Assembly: GCA_026399315.1 (NCBI GenBank) | Contig: JAPLRF010000048.1 | Span: 1-51,008, forward strand | Direction: 5' to 3' | DNA from: Gammaproteobacteria bacterium | Lineage (GTDB): Bacteria > Pseudomonadota > Gammaproteobacteria > Coxiellales > Coxiellaceae | Length of the DNA: 51,008 nt | Shown here: piece by piece, positions 37,153 to 45,583 of the stretch | Numbering within the stretch: the stretch's first letter is position 1 | How the letters are laid out: the number at the start of each line of letters is the position of its first letter | Position numbers and translations under genes: made by a program | Notes under the pieces: model-generated | Told to the model about the DNA's origin: nothing | The model's database searches: none | The model's input: only the letters and a program-made list of their open reading frames with translations

Positions 37153-38298
37153 ATGACCTACAAAATCGAAACCCAAGTCATCCATGCAGGTCAGCACCCT
37201 GACGAAACCACGGGCGCCATCATGACGCCTATTTTTGCCACATCAACATACGTGCAAGAAAGCCCTGGAAATCACAAAGGCTATGAATATTCACGCACAT
37301 CCAACCCTACGCGTTTTGCCTTAGAAAGCTGTTTAAGCGCATTGGAAAATGGCGTACGGGGCTTTGCATTTGGTTCTGGCATGGCAGCGATTGCAAACGT
37401 TATTGAATTATTACAACCGGGTGATCACGTTGTTGCATCCGATGATTTATACGGCGGCACTTACCGTTTATTTGAAAACGTTCGTAAAAAAACAGCAGGC
37501 TTGCAATTTACATTTGTTGATTGCACCAATCCAGACGCAATACAAAACGCCATTCAAGAAAATACCAAAATGTTGTGGGTCGAAACACCAAGCAACCCGA
37601 TGTTAAAATTAATTGATTTAGAATTAACGGCAAACATCGCGAAAAAAAATAATTTAATTTCTGTGTGCGATAATACCTTTGCAACACCGATCATTCAAAA
37701 ACCCCTTAATTTTGGCTTTAATATTGTCGTTCACTCACTGACTAAATATTTAAATGGGCATTCCGATATGATTGGTGGCGCCGTGATTACAAACGATCAC
37801 GCACTCGCTGACAGGATCGCTTATTTGCAAAATGCGGTCGGCGGCATATTAGGGCCGTTTGATAGTTTTCTTGCTTTGCGTGGCATTAAGACATTGGCAA
37901 TTCGCATGGAACGGCATTGTCAAAGTGCTTTATTATTAGCGGAATGGTTAACGCAACACCCTAAAGTTAATAAAGTTATTTATCCAGGATTAACATCACA
38001 CCCACAACATGCGTTAGCAAAAAAACAAATGAATGGATTTGGCGGCATGATTTCTGTCGAATTGAAAATGAATTTAGAAGAGACAAAAAAAATGTTGTCG
38101 TGCTGCAAAATTTTTGCCTTAGCCGAAAGTCTAGGCGGCGTTGAAAGTTTAATCGAACATCCTGGTGTCATGACACACGCTTCAATTCCGCTTGAAACGC
38201 GTAATAAACTCGGTATTACAGATGGTTTTATTCGCTTGTCTGTCGGCATTGAGTCGCTCGATGATTTAAAAGCGGATTTAATACAGGCATTATCGTAA
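37153..38298 (+). CDS. Cystathionine gamma-lyase / gamma-synthase family
   Basis: A 381-aa Cys/Met-metabolism PLP enzyme. K198 in SLTKYLNGHSDMIGG is the PLP lysine; YEYSRTSNPTR, GSGMAAI and SLGGVESLIEHPGVMTHASI are family motifs. Motifs alone do not separate gamma-lyase from MetB gamma-synthase. The nearby cystathionine beta-synthase favours lyase, completing reverse transsulfuration from homocysteine to cysteine. GGAG precedes the ATG. A small coiled-coil gene begins 16 bp after the stop. Confidence 0.88.
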   Translation: MTYKIETQVIHAGQHPDETTGAIMTPIFATSTYVQESPGNHKGYEYSRTSNPTRFALESCLSALENGVRGFAFGSGMAAIANVIELLQPGDHVVASDDLYGGTYRLFENVRKKTAGLQFTFVDCTNPDAIQNAIQENTKMLWVETPSNPMLKLIDLELTANIAKKNNLISVCDNTFATPIIQKPLNFGFNIVVHSLTKYLNGHSDMIGGAVITNDHALADRIAYLQNAVGGILGPFDSFLALRGIKTLAIRMERHCQSALLLAEWLTQHPKVNKVIYPGLTSHPQHALAKKQMNGFGGMISVELKMNLEETKKMLSCCKIFALAESLGGVESLIEHPGVMTHASIPLETRNKLGITDGFIRLSVGIESLDDLKADLIQALS

Positions 38299-38314
38299 AT
38301 CAAAATGGATTTTC

Positions 38315-38644
38315 ATGAGGACAAAAAAAGCTGAATTGTGTGACGTATTAAATGAAACCACTGAGATATTATGTGAACAAGGCGTAATACTCGACAGAAC
38401 AAAAATGGTATTACTTGAACTTCAAAATTACGAAAAAAAAAGGGTGGCGGCGCTTGAATTACAGCTAAAAAAAATCGAAATCGAAACGGCAGCGCTAACA
38501 ATGAAATCACGCATGCTAGAAAAAAAGAGGGGTGTCGCCAGTACCGCAAGAAACTCAAGTCAATTTTTTTTTAAGATGAATGAACCGCTATCTGGCGCTT
38601 CATTCTCCTCATTCACCGCCGTCAACCGCAGCCCGTTTAAATAA
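38315..38644 (+). CDS. Small coiled-coil protein, function unknown
   Basis: A 109-aa protein. A coiled coil covers about residues 10-72 (ILDRTKMVLLELQNYEKKRV and LQLKKIEIETAALTMKSRML). The tail is serine-rich and ends AVNRSPFK. It is 16 bp after the gamma-lyase gene, probably in the same transcript, and convergent with the SH3 gene (3 bp between the stops). The architecture and tail resemble the protein at 9426. No family recognised. Confidence 0.55.
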   Translation: MRTKKAELCDVLNETTEILCEQGVILDRTKMVLLELQNYEKKRVAALELQLKKIEIETAALTMKSRMLEKKRGVASTARNSSQFFFKMNEPLSGASFSSFTAVNRSPFK

Positions 38645-38647
38645 TAA

Positions 38648-39268
38648 TTATTTATTAGGCGCCACAGTTTTTTCAGTCGCTGTTTCGGGGTTTTCAATCA
38701 CAACAATACCTGGAAACATACCTGGCATTTCAAAAATATTATCCACGCCGCGTTTTTGCAACATAAAATCATGATCAAAACCTTTTTCCACAACACGATT
38801 AAAATGCTCAATCATATCCCATTGTGACTTTTGCTGCTCTCGCATATGTTGATATAAGGCATTTGCATCATGATCCGATAATTTTTTGCCATTGCGATAC
38901 GCTTCAACAATGGATTTTCCCGCTTTGTCTTTTGAAAGCTGTATGTAGAGTGTTGCAATGCTTGCATGAAGATGCGTTTTATAAAAATTTGCTTTTGCGG
39001 CGTGATATTGCTCTAGGTTCAACCACCCCGTTGCACCTGACGCGCGGTCACCGACTTCTACCCAACCATTTTTATTGATAATAATAGCCAAATCCGTATT
39101 GATCGGCAGATACTCAACGATTTTGCTTGTAGCATCGGGCGTTGTGTATAAATTAATAGTGTCTGAGGGTGCTGCTTGTTTTGCAGGTGTTGGCGTTGTT
39201 GCAGAAAACGAGGGATTGCTGCCCAATATTGCCAGTGCAGCGAGTGAGGTGATGAGTGTTTTTTTCAT
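38648..39268 (-). CDS. Secreted bacterial SH3-domain protein
   Basis: A 206-aa protein. The signal peptide MKKTLITSLAALAILGSNPSFSA is followed by an SH3b-like domain at about 35-88 (INLYTTPDATSKIVEYLPI, then WVEVGDRASGATGWLNL) and a helical C-terminus. It is likely periplasmic, perhaps cell-wall associated. The start at 39268 is chosen because AAGGAGGA lies upstream; that purine run would otherwise be translated as part of a seven-residue extension. It lies about 75 bp downstream of dnaN. Confidence 0.85.
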   Translation of the reverse strand: MKKTLITSLAALAILGSNPSFSATTPTPAKQAAPSDTINLYTTPDATSKIVEYLPINTDLAIIINKNGWVEVGDRASGATGWLNLEQYHAAKANFYKTHLHASIATLYIQLSKDKAGKSIVEAYRNGKKLSDHDANALYQHMREQQKSQWDMIEHFNRVVEKGFDHDFMLQKRGVDNIFEMPGMFPGIVVIENPETATEKTVAPNK

Positions 39269-39341
39269 GCTTAATTCCTCCTTGAACATTTTTAAAAAAT
39301 AATTTACTGCTGAGTTGCGCGGTCGCTATCGCTTCCGCTTC

Positions 39342-40448
39342 TTACAATCGCATCGGCATCACGACAAACGTACTGCGCTCTTCATTGCCTGGCTCACTAA
39401 TTACCATGCTGCCGCTTGCATCGAGCGTCAAACGCACTTCGCCCGCTTTAACAACACCCAACACATCTATCAAATAATTAATATTAAAACCGATATCCAA
39501 ACTGTCGCCGCTATAATTGATATCTATTTCTTCTTCAGCTGCTTCGTGCTCTGGATTATTAACCAATAATTTTAAATTGCCTGCGTTCAGTTCAAAGCGA
39601 ACACCGCGGACTTTATCGTGACATAAAATAGCGGTACGTAACAGTGCTTGCTTTAAGGTGTCGCGATCAATCAACAGGGTTTTGTCGCCCTTTTTAGGAA
39701 TAACGCGTTGATAATCCGGGAAACGCGCTTCAACCAATTTAGAGGTAAATACAAAATCATCTGAAAATAAGCGAATATGATGATGGCCAATATGAATTGT
39801 TAACATTTTATCGGCGTCTTTCAATAATCGCATTAATTCCATCACTGCTTTGTAGGGGACAATCACCTGCAAACGATGCGGCTGCTCTAACATAATAAGA
39901 GCTTGATTCAGCGCTAATCGATGACCGTCAGTTGCCACTACGCGCAAATGACTGTCGGCAATTTCAAACAGCATGCCATTTAGATAATGACGCACATCTT
40001 GTTGCGCCATCGCAAATGCCGTGCGATGCAATAACGTCGCCAATTCATGTTGTGGCAAAGTAAAAGTAACATTGGATTCTGACGGTTCGACCGCGGGGAA
40101 ATCATCAGCAGACATGGTCGACATTGTAAAGCGGCTGCGATCTGACTTTAGCGTCACCCGGTCTTTATCTTGATACAATTCAATCGCTGCGGATTCAGGC
40201 AGTGCTTTGCAAATATCAAATAATTTTCGTGCAGGTAAGGTTAAACTGCCATCGTGCGTATCGTGATGTGTTAGGGTTGATCGGCCAATCAGTTCGATTT
40301 CTAAATCCGTGCCTGTAACAGACAATTGCTTGTCACGCACATGCAGTAACACATTGGATAAAATCGGCATCGATTGCTTATGATCGACAGCACCAATGAC
40401 AAGCTGAAGTGGTTTTAATAATTGTTCGCGGTGCAGGGTTAATTTCAT
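39342..40448 (-). CDS. dnaN: DNA polymerase III beta subunit (sliding clamp)
   Basis: A 368-aa three-domain clamp (E. coli 366). [22 protein letters not shown] opens it; ATDGHRLA and the C-terminal end VVMPMRL (clamp end M-P-M-R-L) are family hallmarks. The start overlaps the dnaA stop by 4 nt. recF and gyrB, which usually follow, are not here; the next gene is the SH3 protein. Confidence 0.97.
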   Translation of the reverse strand: MKLTLHREQLLKPLQLVIGAVDHKQSMPILSNVLLHVRDKQLSVTGTDLEIELIGRSTLTHHDTHDGSLTLPARKLFDICKALPESAAIELYQDKDRVTLKSDRSRFTMSTMSADDFPAVEPSESNVTFTLPQHELATLLHRTAFAMAQQDVRHYLNGMLFEIADSHLRVVATDGHRLALNQALIMLEQPHRLQVIVPYKAVMELMRLLKDADKMLTIHIGHHHIRLFSDDFVFTSKLVEARFPDYQRVIPKKGDKTLLIDRDTLKQALLRTAILCHDKVRGVRFELNAGNLKLLVNNPEHEAAEEEIDINYSGDSLDIGFNINYLIDVLGVVKAGEVRLTLDASGSMVISEPGNEERSTFVVMPMRL

Positions 40449-41842
40449 GCTGATAAAATCCTTATTAAATTCTTCCAGTCTTCCTGTAAGTCAACGTAAT
40501 CGCCCAGCAATTCCTTTACCTTGCGACAAGCGTGTAACACGGTCGTGTGATCACGGCCACCAAACGCATCACCAATTTCTGGCAAGCTGTGCGTTGTTAA
40601 TTCTTTTGCGAGCGCCATTGCCATTTGTCGAGGACGTGTCACTGAACGATTGCGACGCTTTGACAACAAATCAGCCACTTTGATTTTATAGTATTCTGCC
40701 ACGGTACGTTGGATGTTTTCAATCGTAACCAACTTTGCCTGCAAGGTGAGCAAATCTTTCAAGGCCTCGCGTACAAAATCCACCGTGATATCGCGTCGTG
40801 TAAAATGTGCATTGGCAATCACGCGTTTTAATGCGCCTTCTAATTCACGCACGTTGGATTGAATGTGTTTTGCGATAAAAAAAGCCACATCGCTTGTTAA
40901 ATTAATATTAGACTGCGTGGCTTTTGTCATCAAAATAGCAACGCGTGTTTCTAATTCTGGTGGTTCAACCGCAATGGTTAACCCCCAGCCAAAACGGGAT
41001 TGTAGCCGTTCTTCCAAGCCTTGAATTTCTTTTGGGTAGCGATCACAGGTTAAAACAATTTGTTGGTTGCCTTCTAATAAAGCATTAAACGTATGAAAAA
41101 ATTCTTCTTGTGATCGCTCTTTTTTCGCGAAAAATTGAATATCATCGATCAACAAACAATTTACCGAGCGATAGAATTTTTTAAATTCGTTCATGGCATT
41201 GTGTTGCAATGCTTTAATCATGTCGGCAACGAAGCGTTCTGAATGCAAATACAATACTTTCGCATGCGGATTTTTTTCTAAAATATAATTTCCCATCGCT
41301 TGCGCTAAATGTGTTTTCCCTAATCCTACGCCACCATATAAAAATAAAGGGTTGTATGCTTGTCCTGGATTTTCAGCGACTTGTTGCGCTGCAGCTCGCG
41401 CTAATTGATTCGACTTACCTTCAACGAAATTATCAAATCGAAAAGCAGGATTTAAATTGCTTTGATGTGGCGCATAAATTTTCTGAGCTGAGGGTTGCGT
41501 CGAAAAAGAGGGTGACGCCAAACGAATAGGCGCCGCTGATTGTCCACGACCCGTATCGCCGCCTTCATCATCACCCTGTGATTTTGTACCAATAAGCAAT
41601 TTTACGGTTGGCACTTCGCCTTCACACAACTCACGCAAGGTATCGACGATCTTCACTAAAAAGTGTTCGTTCACCCAATCCAATACAAATTGATTTGGCG
41701 CTAACAGCGTTAATGTATTTTTATTCATTTCGGCGTGAAGCGGACGCAACCACGTGTTGAATTTTTGCGCGGGAATTTCATCACGCAGATAATTTAAACA
41801 TTTATCCCAAAGGCTTAGCACTTCGATAGTTTCCGTTGTCAT
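40445..41842 (-). CDS. dnaA: Chromosomal replication initiator DnaA
   Basis: A 465-aa initiator. The N-terminal domain I is followed by a short linker (about 88-135). Walker A GGVGLGKT is near 170-177 and Walker [13 protein letters not shown] near 235. The C-terminal DNA-binding signature is [15 protein letters not shown]. The start at 41842 is preferred because AGGG is 6 nt upstream; the ATG two codons earlier abuts that site. Upstream lies pyrB on the same strand rather than rpmH, and the 100-bp gap has no visible DnaA-box cluster. Confidence 0.97.
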   Translation of the reverse strand: MTTETIEVLSLWDKCLNYLRDEIPAQKFNTWLRPLHAEMNKNTLTLLAPNQFVLDWVNEHFLVKIVDTLRELCEGEVPTVKLLIGTKSQGDDEGGDTGRGQSAAPIRLASPSFSTQPSAQKIYAPHQSNLNPAFRFDNFVEGKSNQLARAAAQQVAENPGQAYNPLFLYGGVGLGKTHLAQAMGNYILEKNPHAKVLYLHSERFVADMIKALQHNAMNEFKKFYRSVNCLLIDDIQFFAKKERSQEEFFHTFNALLEGNQQIVLTCDRYPKEIQGLEERLQSRFGWGLTIAVEPPELETRVAILMTKATQSNINLTSDVAFFIAKHIQSNVRELEGALKRVIANAHFTRRDITVDFVREALKDLLTLQAKLVTIENIQRTVAEYYKIKVADLLSKRRNRSVTRPRQMAMALAKELTTHSLPEIGDAFGGRDHTTVLHACRKVKELLGDYVDLQEDWKNLIRILSA

Positions 41843-41950
41843 GGTCATCCCTGAATTGGTTCAATGCGCATGTTCATCGTGAGATTGTAGTCTGCTGTAT
41901 CCGCACTAACTACGCTGCGCTACGTGCGTGCTTCTGACTCGCGCTTTCGC

Positions 41951-42886
41951 TCATAATAACAGTGTCTCTAATACTGCCATTCGTACAGCCACTGAATTTT
42001 GTGTCTGCTGCAGGATAACAGATTGCGGTCCATCCGCAACAGATGATTCAATCTCGATGCCCCGATTCATTGGGCCCGGGTGCATCACAATTGCACTCGG
42101 TTTCGCGAGTAATAACCGCGCTTCCGTCAAGCCAAATTTTTTAAAATAGTGATCGTCTTTTAGATGCGACACATCCGCTTGCATTCTTTCTTTTTGTATT
42201 CGCAATGTGTAAATAATATCAACATCACGCAAACCTTCGTCTATCGAATGAAAAACATCCACCCCTGATTTTTCTGCTTCTTCTGGCGTAAAATATTCAG
42301 GGGCAATGATGCGAATGCGCGCAACACCCATTGTTTGCAAGCCAATAATCAATGAGCGCGCAACGCGTGAATGCAAAACATCACCCACAATCGCAACCGT
42401 TAAGCCTGCAAATTTCTTGAAATGTTGGCGAATGGTCATTAAATCTAACAGGGCTTGTGTTGGGTGTTCGTTATTGCCATCGCCTGCATTCACAACAGCA
42501 ATAGCTGTTTTTAGTTCGATACTTAAAAAATCAGCAAGATGATTGTCGGGGTGGCGAATCACCAACATTGCCACGCCCATTGCTTCAAAATTGCGAATCG
42601 TATCAATTAATATTTCACCTTTTACAGTCGATGATTGTTTCATGTTCGGCGATAACACAATCGCACCCAACCGCCTGGCAGCGATCGCAAACGAATTACG
42701 GGTTCGCGTGCTTGATTCAAAAAATAAATTCACAATCACTTTTCCGTTTAGTGTTGTTAATACTTCTTGCTTTGCCACGGCTGTTTTTAAAAAGTATTCT
42801 GCGCGATCAAGTAAATATGTTATTTTTTTCTCATCCAATGATTGCATTGAAAGCAAATGATGCATTACAGGGGGATTGGGTTTCAT
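41951..42886 (-). CDS. pyrB: Aspartate carbamoyltransferase catalytic subunit
   Basis: A 311-aa enzyme joining carbamoyl phosphate and aspartate in pyrimidine synthesis. FFESSTRTR (carbamoyl-phosphate site), EHPTQALLD and HPGPMNRGIE are the family motifs. The order yqgE-ruvX-pyrB is common in gammaproteobacteria. No pyrI or pyrC is adjacent. It starts 59 bp after the ruvX stop. Confidence 0.95.
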   Translation of the reverse strand: MKPNPPVMHHLLSMQSLDEKKITYLLDRAEYFLKTAVAKQEVLTTLNGKVIVNLFFESSTRTRNSFAIAARRLGAIVLSPNMKQSSTVKGEILIDTIRNFEAMGVAMLVIRHPDNHLADFLSIELKTAIAVVNAGDGNNEHPTQALLDLMTIRQHFKKFAGLTVAIVGDVLHSRVARSLIIGLQTMGVARIRIIAPEYFTPEEAEKSGVDVFHSIDEGLRDVDIIYTLRIQKERMQADVSHLKDDHYFKKFGLTEARLLLAKPSAIVMHPGPMNRGIEIESSVADGPQSVILQQTQNSVAVRMAVLETLLL

Positions 42887-42945
42887 TATTTAAGACCTAT
42901 CAGTATTAGGGGATAGGGATCGAAGGTCGGTAAACATCACGCAAA

Positions 42946-42975
42946 TCACTGATCTCTGATACCCGATACCCGATC
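42946..42975. repeat. Dispersed GATC-rich repeat, copy 2, at the ruvX end
   Basis: On the minus strand: gatcgggtatcgggtatc, then agagatcagtga. It matches 32044-32073 at 26 of 30 positions. Its last three bases are the ruvX stop. Confidence 0.6.
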
Positions 42976-43386
42976 GCCATTCATCCACGATTCTACAATC
43001 AATTTGGCGCTCATACTATCGGCGCGATCAAATCTGGCGGCGCCTTTAACGGTTGCATGCATCATTTCTTTTGCAGCCACGGTTGTTAATCGCTCATCGG
43101 AAAAATAAACCGGCAATTGAAAGTGTTTTTGTAACAAAACGGCAAATGCACGGGCGCGGTGCGTAATGGGTTGATCTGTGCCATCCATGCGTATCGGCAA
43201 TCCGACAACCAACGCATCCACACCCCATTCGATGATTAATTTTTTTATGTCATCCCAATGGGGCGCGCCGTTTTTTGCTTTTAAAACTGCCAATGGGTTG
43301 GCTGATTGCGTAATCGTTTGACCGACAGCAACACCGATGTTTTTTAAACCGAAGTCAAAGCCTAAGATGATATGGTGTTTCGACAT
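42946..43386 (-). CDS. ruvX: Holliday junction resolvase-like RuvX (YqgF)
   Basis: About 146 residues. RNase H-like fold with ILGFDFGLKNIGVAVG (first acidic residue), VVGLPIRMDG, FSDERLTT and the C-terminal D-x-x-SA of RADSMSAKLIVESW. The family also acts in 16S rRNA 5' processing. The last ten residues (D-R-V-S-G-I-R-D-Q end) come from a dispersed repeat. The ATG overlaps the stop of the RelE-like gene (TAATG), so it is now coupled to that toxin-antitoxin pair. Confidence 0.93.
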   Translation of the reverse strand: MSKHHIILGFDFGLKNIGVAVGQTITQSANPLAVLKAKNGAPHWDDIKKLIIEWGVDALVVGLPIRMDGTDQPITHRARAFAVLLQKHFQLPVYFSDERLTTVAAKEMMHATVKGAARFDRADSMSAKLIVESWMNGDRVSGIRDQ

Positions 43387-43658
43387 TAGCATTTCTTTTT
43401 CAAATCACGATAAAAATTTTCATGCGCTCCAAGTTCCAGCAATGTAATTTGTTTTTTAGTTTCCGCATGAGCCAACAAATATTCTTGTTTCGCCACCTTA
43501 AATTTATAAACTCGAACACCCCGCAAATCGCCTTTTTTTGGCTCATCCTTCATGGGATTTTTCGCAATTTCAGAAACCGCTTCATCTAATGCATTTACTT
43601 GATTAGCATGTAATTTCTTTTTTTGTTTTTTAAAGTAAGGTGTTTGAACAATAATCAT
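43386..43658 (-). CDS. RelE/ParE-type toxin
   Basis: A 90-aa protein: MIIVQTPYFKKQKKKLHANQ, NPMKDEPKKGDLRGVRVYKFKVAKQEYLLAHAE and LLELGAHENFYRDLKK follow the ParE/RelE toxin fold. The start overlaps the antitoxin stop by 4 nt, the usual antitoxin-first arrangement. RelE members cut ribosome-bound mRNA and ParE members poison gyrase; the class cannot be told by eye. Confidence 0.85.
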   Translation of the reverse strand: MIIVQTPYFKKQKKKLHANQVNALDEAVSEIAKNPMKDEPKKGDLRGVRVYKFKVAKQEYLLAHAETKKQITLLELGAHENFYRDLKKKC

Positions 43659-43885
43659 TTAGATTTCCCTGAAAAAACATAAGGCTCCACTTGACCCGAT
43701 TTTAATTCTTCCGCGCTGATCAAAATACCTTGAATAAATTGATAAGGTAAATCAGGATTTTCTTCCACAATCTGGCCTATTTTCGCCCAATATTCAACTT
43801 GCCCGGCTGCCGAACGATGAAATGGTTTGGAATAAATACGCGCTGCCGTAAAAAGCGCTTCTGAAATTTTAATCGCATGAGCCAT
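43655..43885 (-). CDS. ParD-like antitoxin
   Basis: A 76-aa protein: IKISEALFTAARIYSKPFHR and SAAGQVEYWAKIGQIVEENPDLPYQFI match the ParD-like antitoxin family (ribbon-helix-helix type). It precedes and overlaps the toxin gene. The pair sits between yqgE and ruvX, which are normally adjacent, so it was probably inserted there. Confidence 0.82.
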   Translation of the reverse strand: MAHAIKISEALFTAARIYSKPFHRSAAGQVEYWAKIGQIVEENPDLPYQFIQGILISAEELKSGQVEPYVFSGKSK

Positions 43886-43960
43886 TTTTTAATCCTCGTT
43901 CTGTGTTTTTTTAAGCATGACACAAAGGCAACCAAATACAACCTTTAGCTTCCTTTTGGA

Positions 43961-44518
43961 TTATGCATGTCCAATATGACTCGACAGTTTATTCATATCC
44001 ACACCCAGTAATTTTCCGCATGTAGCCCAGCGCGTTGAGATGGGTTCTTTAAACACTATTTCTTTTTTAAGAGGGAGAACCAACCAATCGTTTTGCTGAA
44101 TTTCTGCCTCTAACATGCCGGGTTCCCAGCCCGAATAACCCAAGGTCACCATAAAATTATCGGGGCCTTTGCCACGGGCGATGCTACTTAAGACTTCACG
44201 CGTGCTTGAAACTGTGAGTTCAGCGTCATCGTCGTTTTCAGCTAAGCTCATTTGATCATGAATCACGAAGCCTTGATCCGGGCCGACTGGTCCACCAGAA
44301 AAAACAGGTGTGTCGGCTATTTTTTTATCTTTTATTTTAATTTTCAAATGATCAAGCACATTGGAAAGCGTAGCCGATAAAGGTTTGTTGATGGTAAAGC
44401 CAACCGCCCCATCAGCCTCTGTATGCTCGTAAATATACACGACTGATTTTCCAAAGAAATCGCCCTGCAAGGATGGCGTCGCGATCAAGAGATGGTTTTT
44501 GTACGTTTTGATGTGCAT
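43961..44518 (-). CDS. yqgE: YqgE/AlgH family protein
   Basis: A 185-aa protein (family about 187 aa): NHLLIATPSLQGDFFGKSVVYIYEHTEADGAVGFTINKPL, SGGPVGPDQGFVIHD and LGYSGWEPGMLEAEI are diagnostic. Function unknown. The start at 44518 matches the family; the longer reading to 44641 would translate a REP unit (44572-44600). It usually lies next to ruvX; here a toxin-antitoxin pair separates them. Confidence 0.92.
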   Translation of the reverse strand: MHIKTYKNHLLIATPSLQGDFFGKSVVYIYEHTEADGAVGFTINKPLSATLSNVLDHLKIKIKDKKIADTPVFSGGPVGPDQGFVIHDQMSLAENDDDAELTVSSTREVLSSIARGKGPDNFMVTLGYSGWEPGMLEAEIQQNDWLVLPLKKEIVFKEPISTRWATCGKLLGVDMNKLSSHIGHA

Positions 44519-44571
44519 GGGTTTTGTTTTGTTGGTGATAAATGTGGGGGGAATTGTAGCAGTTATTTTAT

Positions 44572-44600
44572 TCACACGCACCCTGCCGGGCGCGTTTCTG
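44572..44600. repeat. REP unit, exact copy A
   Basis: A 29-bp unit identical to 45437-45465 and to the reverse complement of 45540-45568; stem ccctgccggg. It lies just upstream of yqgE. A decayed copy follows at about 44678-44715 (cgcacgcact, then gtgcgtgtgaacctcg). Confidence 0.9.
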
Positions 44601-44758
44601 AAATGATTATAGTGTTTTTCGAGCAAGTGAACTCTGCGCATAATTCTATCTCACAAAAAATAAATATAATCACTTCAGCGCACGCACTTCAGATTCACAG
44701 TGCGTGTGAACCTCGCTACTTACTTCACCATTGCAAAAATATTACGATCACTTCAGGA

Positions 44759-45322
44759 CTACCCCCCAAAATACGACTCATACAACCTCTCATCAAACTG
44801 ATCATAAAACGCTTTATCATAATATAGCCCACCCTGCTTCCCCTGCTGCCTCACCACATAATACAACCACGGAAATATTTCCTCAGGCATCCACACATTC
44901 TTCGTACTCCCATGCCGCGACCAAAAATTTTCGCGCTGCGATAACGCATCATGTGACTTTTTTAAATCTTTTGTTGCATAGCATTTTATTTTTCCCATTA
45001 CTTGCTCCTTTGATTTCTCTGATTGCAAAATAATGTGCATATGATTGGTACGAACATGCGCCGCCAATAATTTCCAGTGATTGTAATCGCAGGTTTCAAC
45101 AATTGATTTTAATACCGTTTCGCGTTGCGGCAAATTTAAAATCAAGGGTTCTTCAAGTGCAGCATTTTCCATCGCATATTTTAATGGGGGCATTGGCGCT
45201 ATTTTTGGCGTGTTAAATATATTATTTCGCGGATCAACGCTGAGCCGAGGATCACCATGCACCCAGGTGTTATACGTTCTCAAAGTCAATGAATACGCCC
45301 AAGCTAGTTTTGGATTTTTCAT
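44759..45322 (-). CDS. REP-associated tyrosine transposase (RAYT, Y1/HUH type)
   Basis: A 187-aa Y1-transposase-like protein. The HUH motif is HMH at 94-96 in RTNHMHIILQ, and the nucleophilic tyrosine is Y115 in KIKCYATKDLKK. FWSRHGSTKNVW and YVVRQQG near 135-160 are also seen in RAYTs. Such proteins cut and move REP hairpins and belong to the IS200/IS605-like group. Identical REP units flank it (44572 on one side; 45437 and 45540 on the other), which supports the assignment. It is probably the source of the class-1 REPs in this window. Confidence 0.88.
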   Translation of the reverse strand: MKNPKLAWAYSLTLRTYNTWVHGDPRLSVDPRNNIFNTPKIAPMPPLKYAMENAALEEPLILNLPQRETVLKSIVETCDYNHWKLLAAHVRTNHMHIILQSEKSKEQVMGKIKCYATKDLKKSHDALSQRENFWSRHGSTKNVWMPEEIFPWLYYVVRQQGKQGGLYYDKAFYDQFDERLYESYFGG

Positions 45323-45436
45323 TTATTTATCTCGCGTGACTTAAAAAAAGAAAGTATCAGGTTTGAGGGAAATTGCACTACCGTGTTTTTGGTTTTTCTG
45401 AGGTTTATGCTGGTATTGCTGGGATTATTGTGGGGG

Positions 45437-45465
45437 TCACACGCACCCTGCCGGGCGCGTTTCTG
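45437..45465. repeat. REP unit, exact copy B
   Basis: Identical to copy A over 29 bp and in the same orientation. It forms an inverted pair with copy C, 74 bp away. Confidence 0.9.
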
Positions 45466-45539
45466 AAGTGATTTTATTTATTTTTTGCGGGATTGGATTG
45501 TGCGCACACTTCACCTAGCAAAATGCAATATGATCATGT

Positions 45540-45568
45540 CAGAAACGCGCCCGGCAGGGTGCGTGTGA
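45540..45568. repeat. REP unit, exact copy C (inverted)
   Basis: The exact reverse complement of copies A and B. It ends 16 bp before the stop of the 1574-aa gene, where it could act as a 3' hairpin. B and C together make a REP doublet (BIME-like). Confidence 0.9.
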
Positions 45569-45583
45569 ACCTCGCAAAATTAT

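Noticed and set aside
41849..41950. Replication origin next to dnaA.
   Set aside because: The gap is only about 100 bp and I see no DnaA-box cluster or AT-rich unwinding stretch.
44519..44641. N-terminal extension of YqgE.
   Set aside because: It would translate a REP unit. The ATG at 44518 gives a protein of family length beginning with the conserved segment.
44731..45033. Plus-strand frame of 100 codons opposite the REP transposase gene.
   Set aside because: Histidine- and threonine-rich antisense reading of the transposase; the HUH motif and tyrosine are on the other strand.
44572..45568. CRISPR-like array from the repeated 29-bp units.
   Set aside because: The copies are palindromic, in both orientations and irregularly spaced around a Y1 transposase gene, which is REP behaviour; no spacers of regular length exist.
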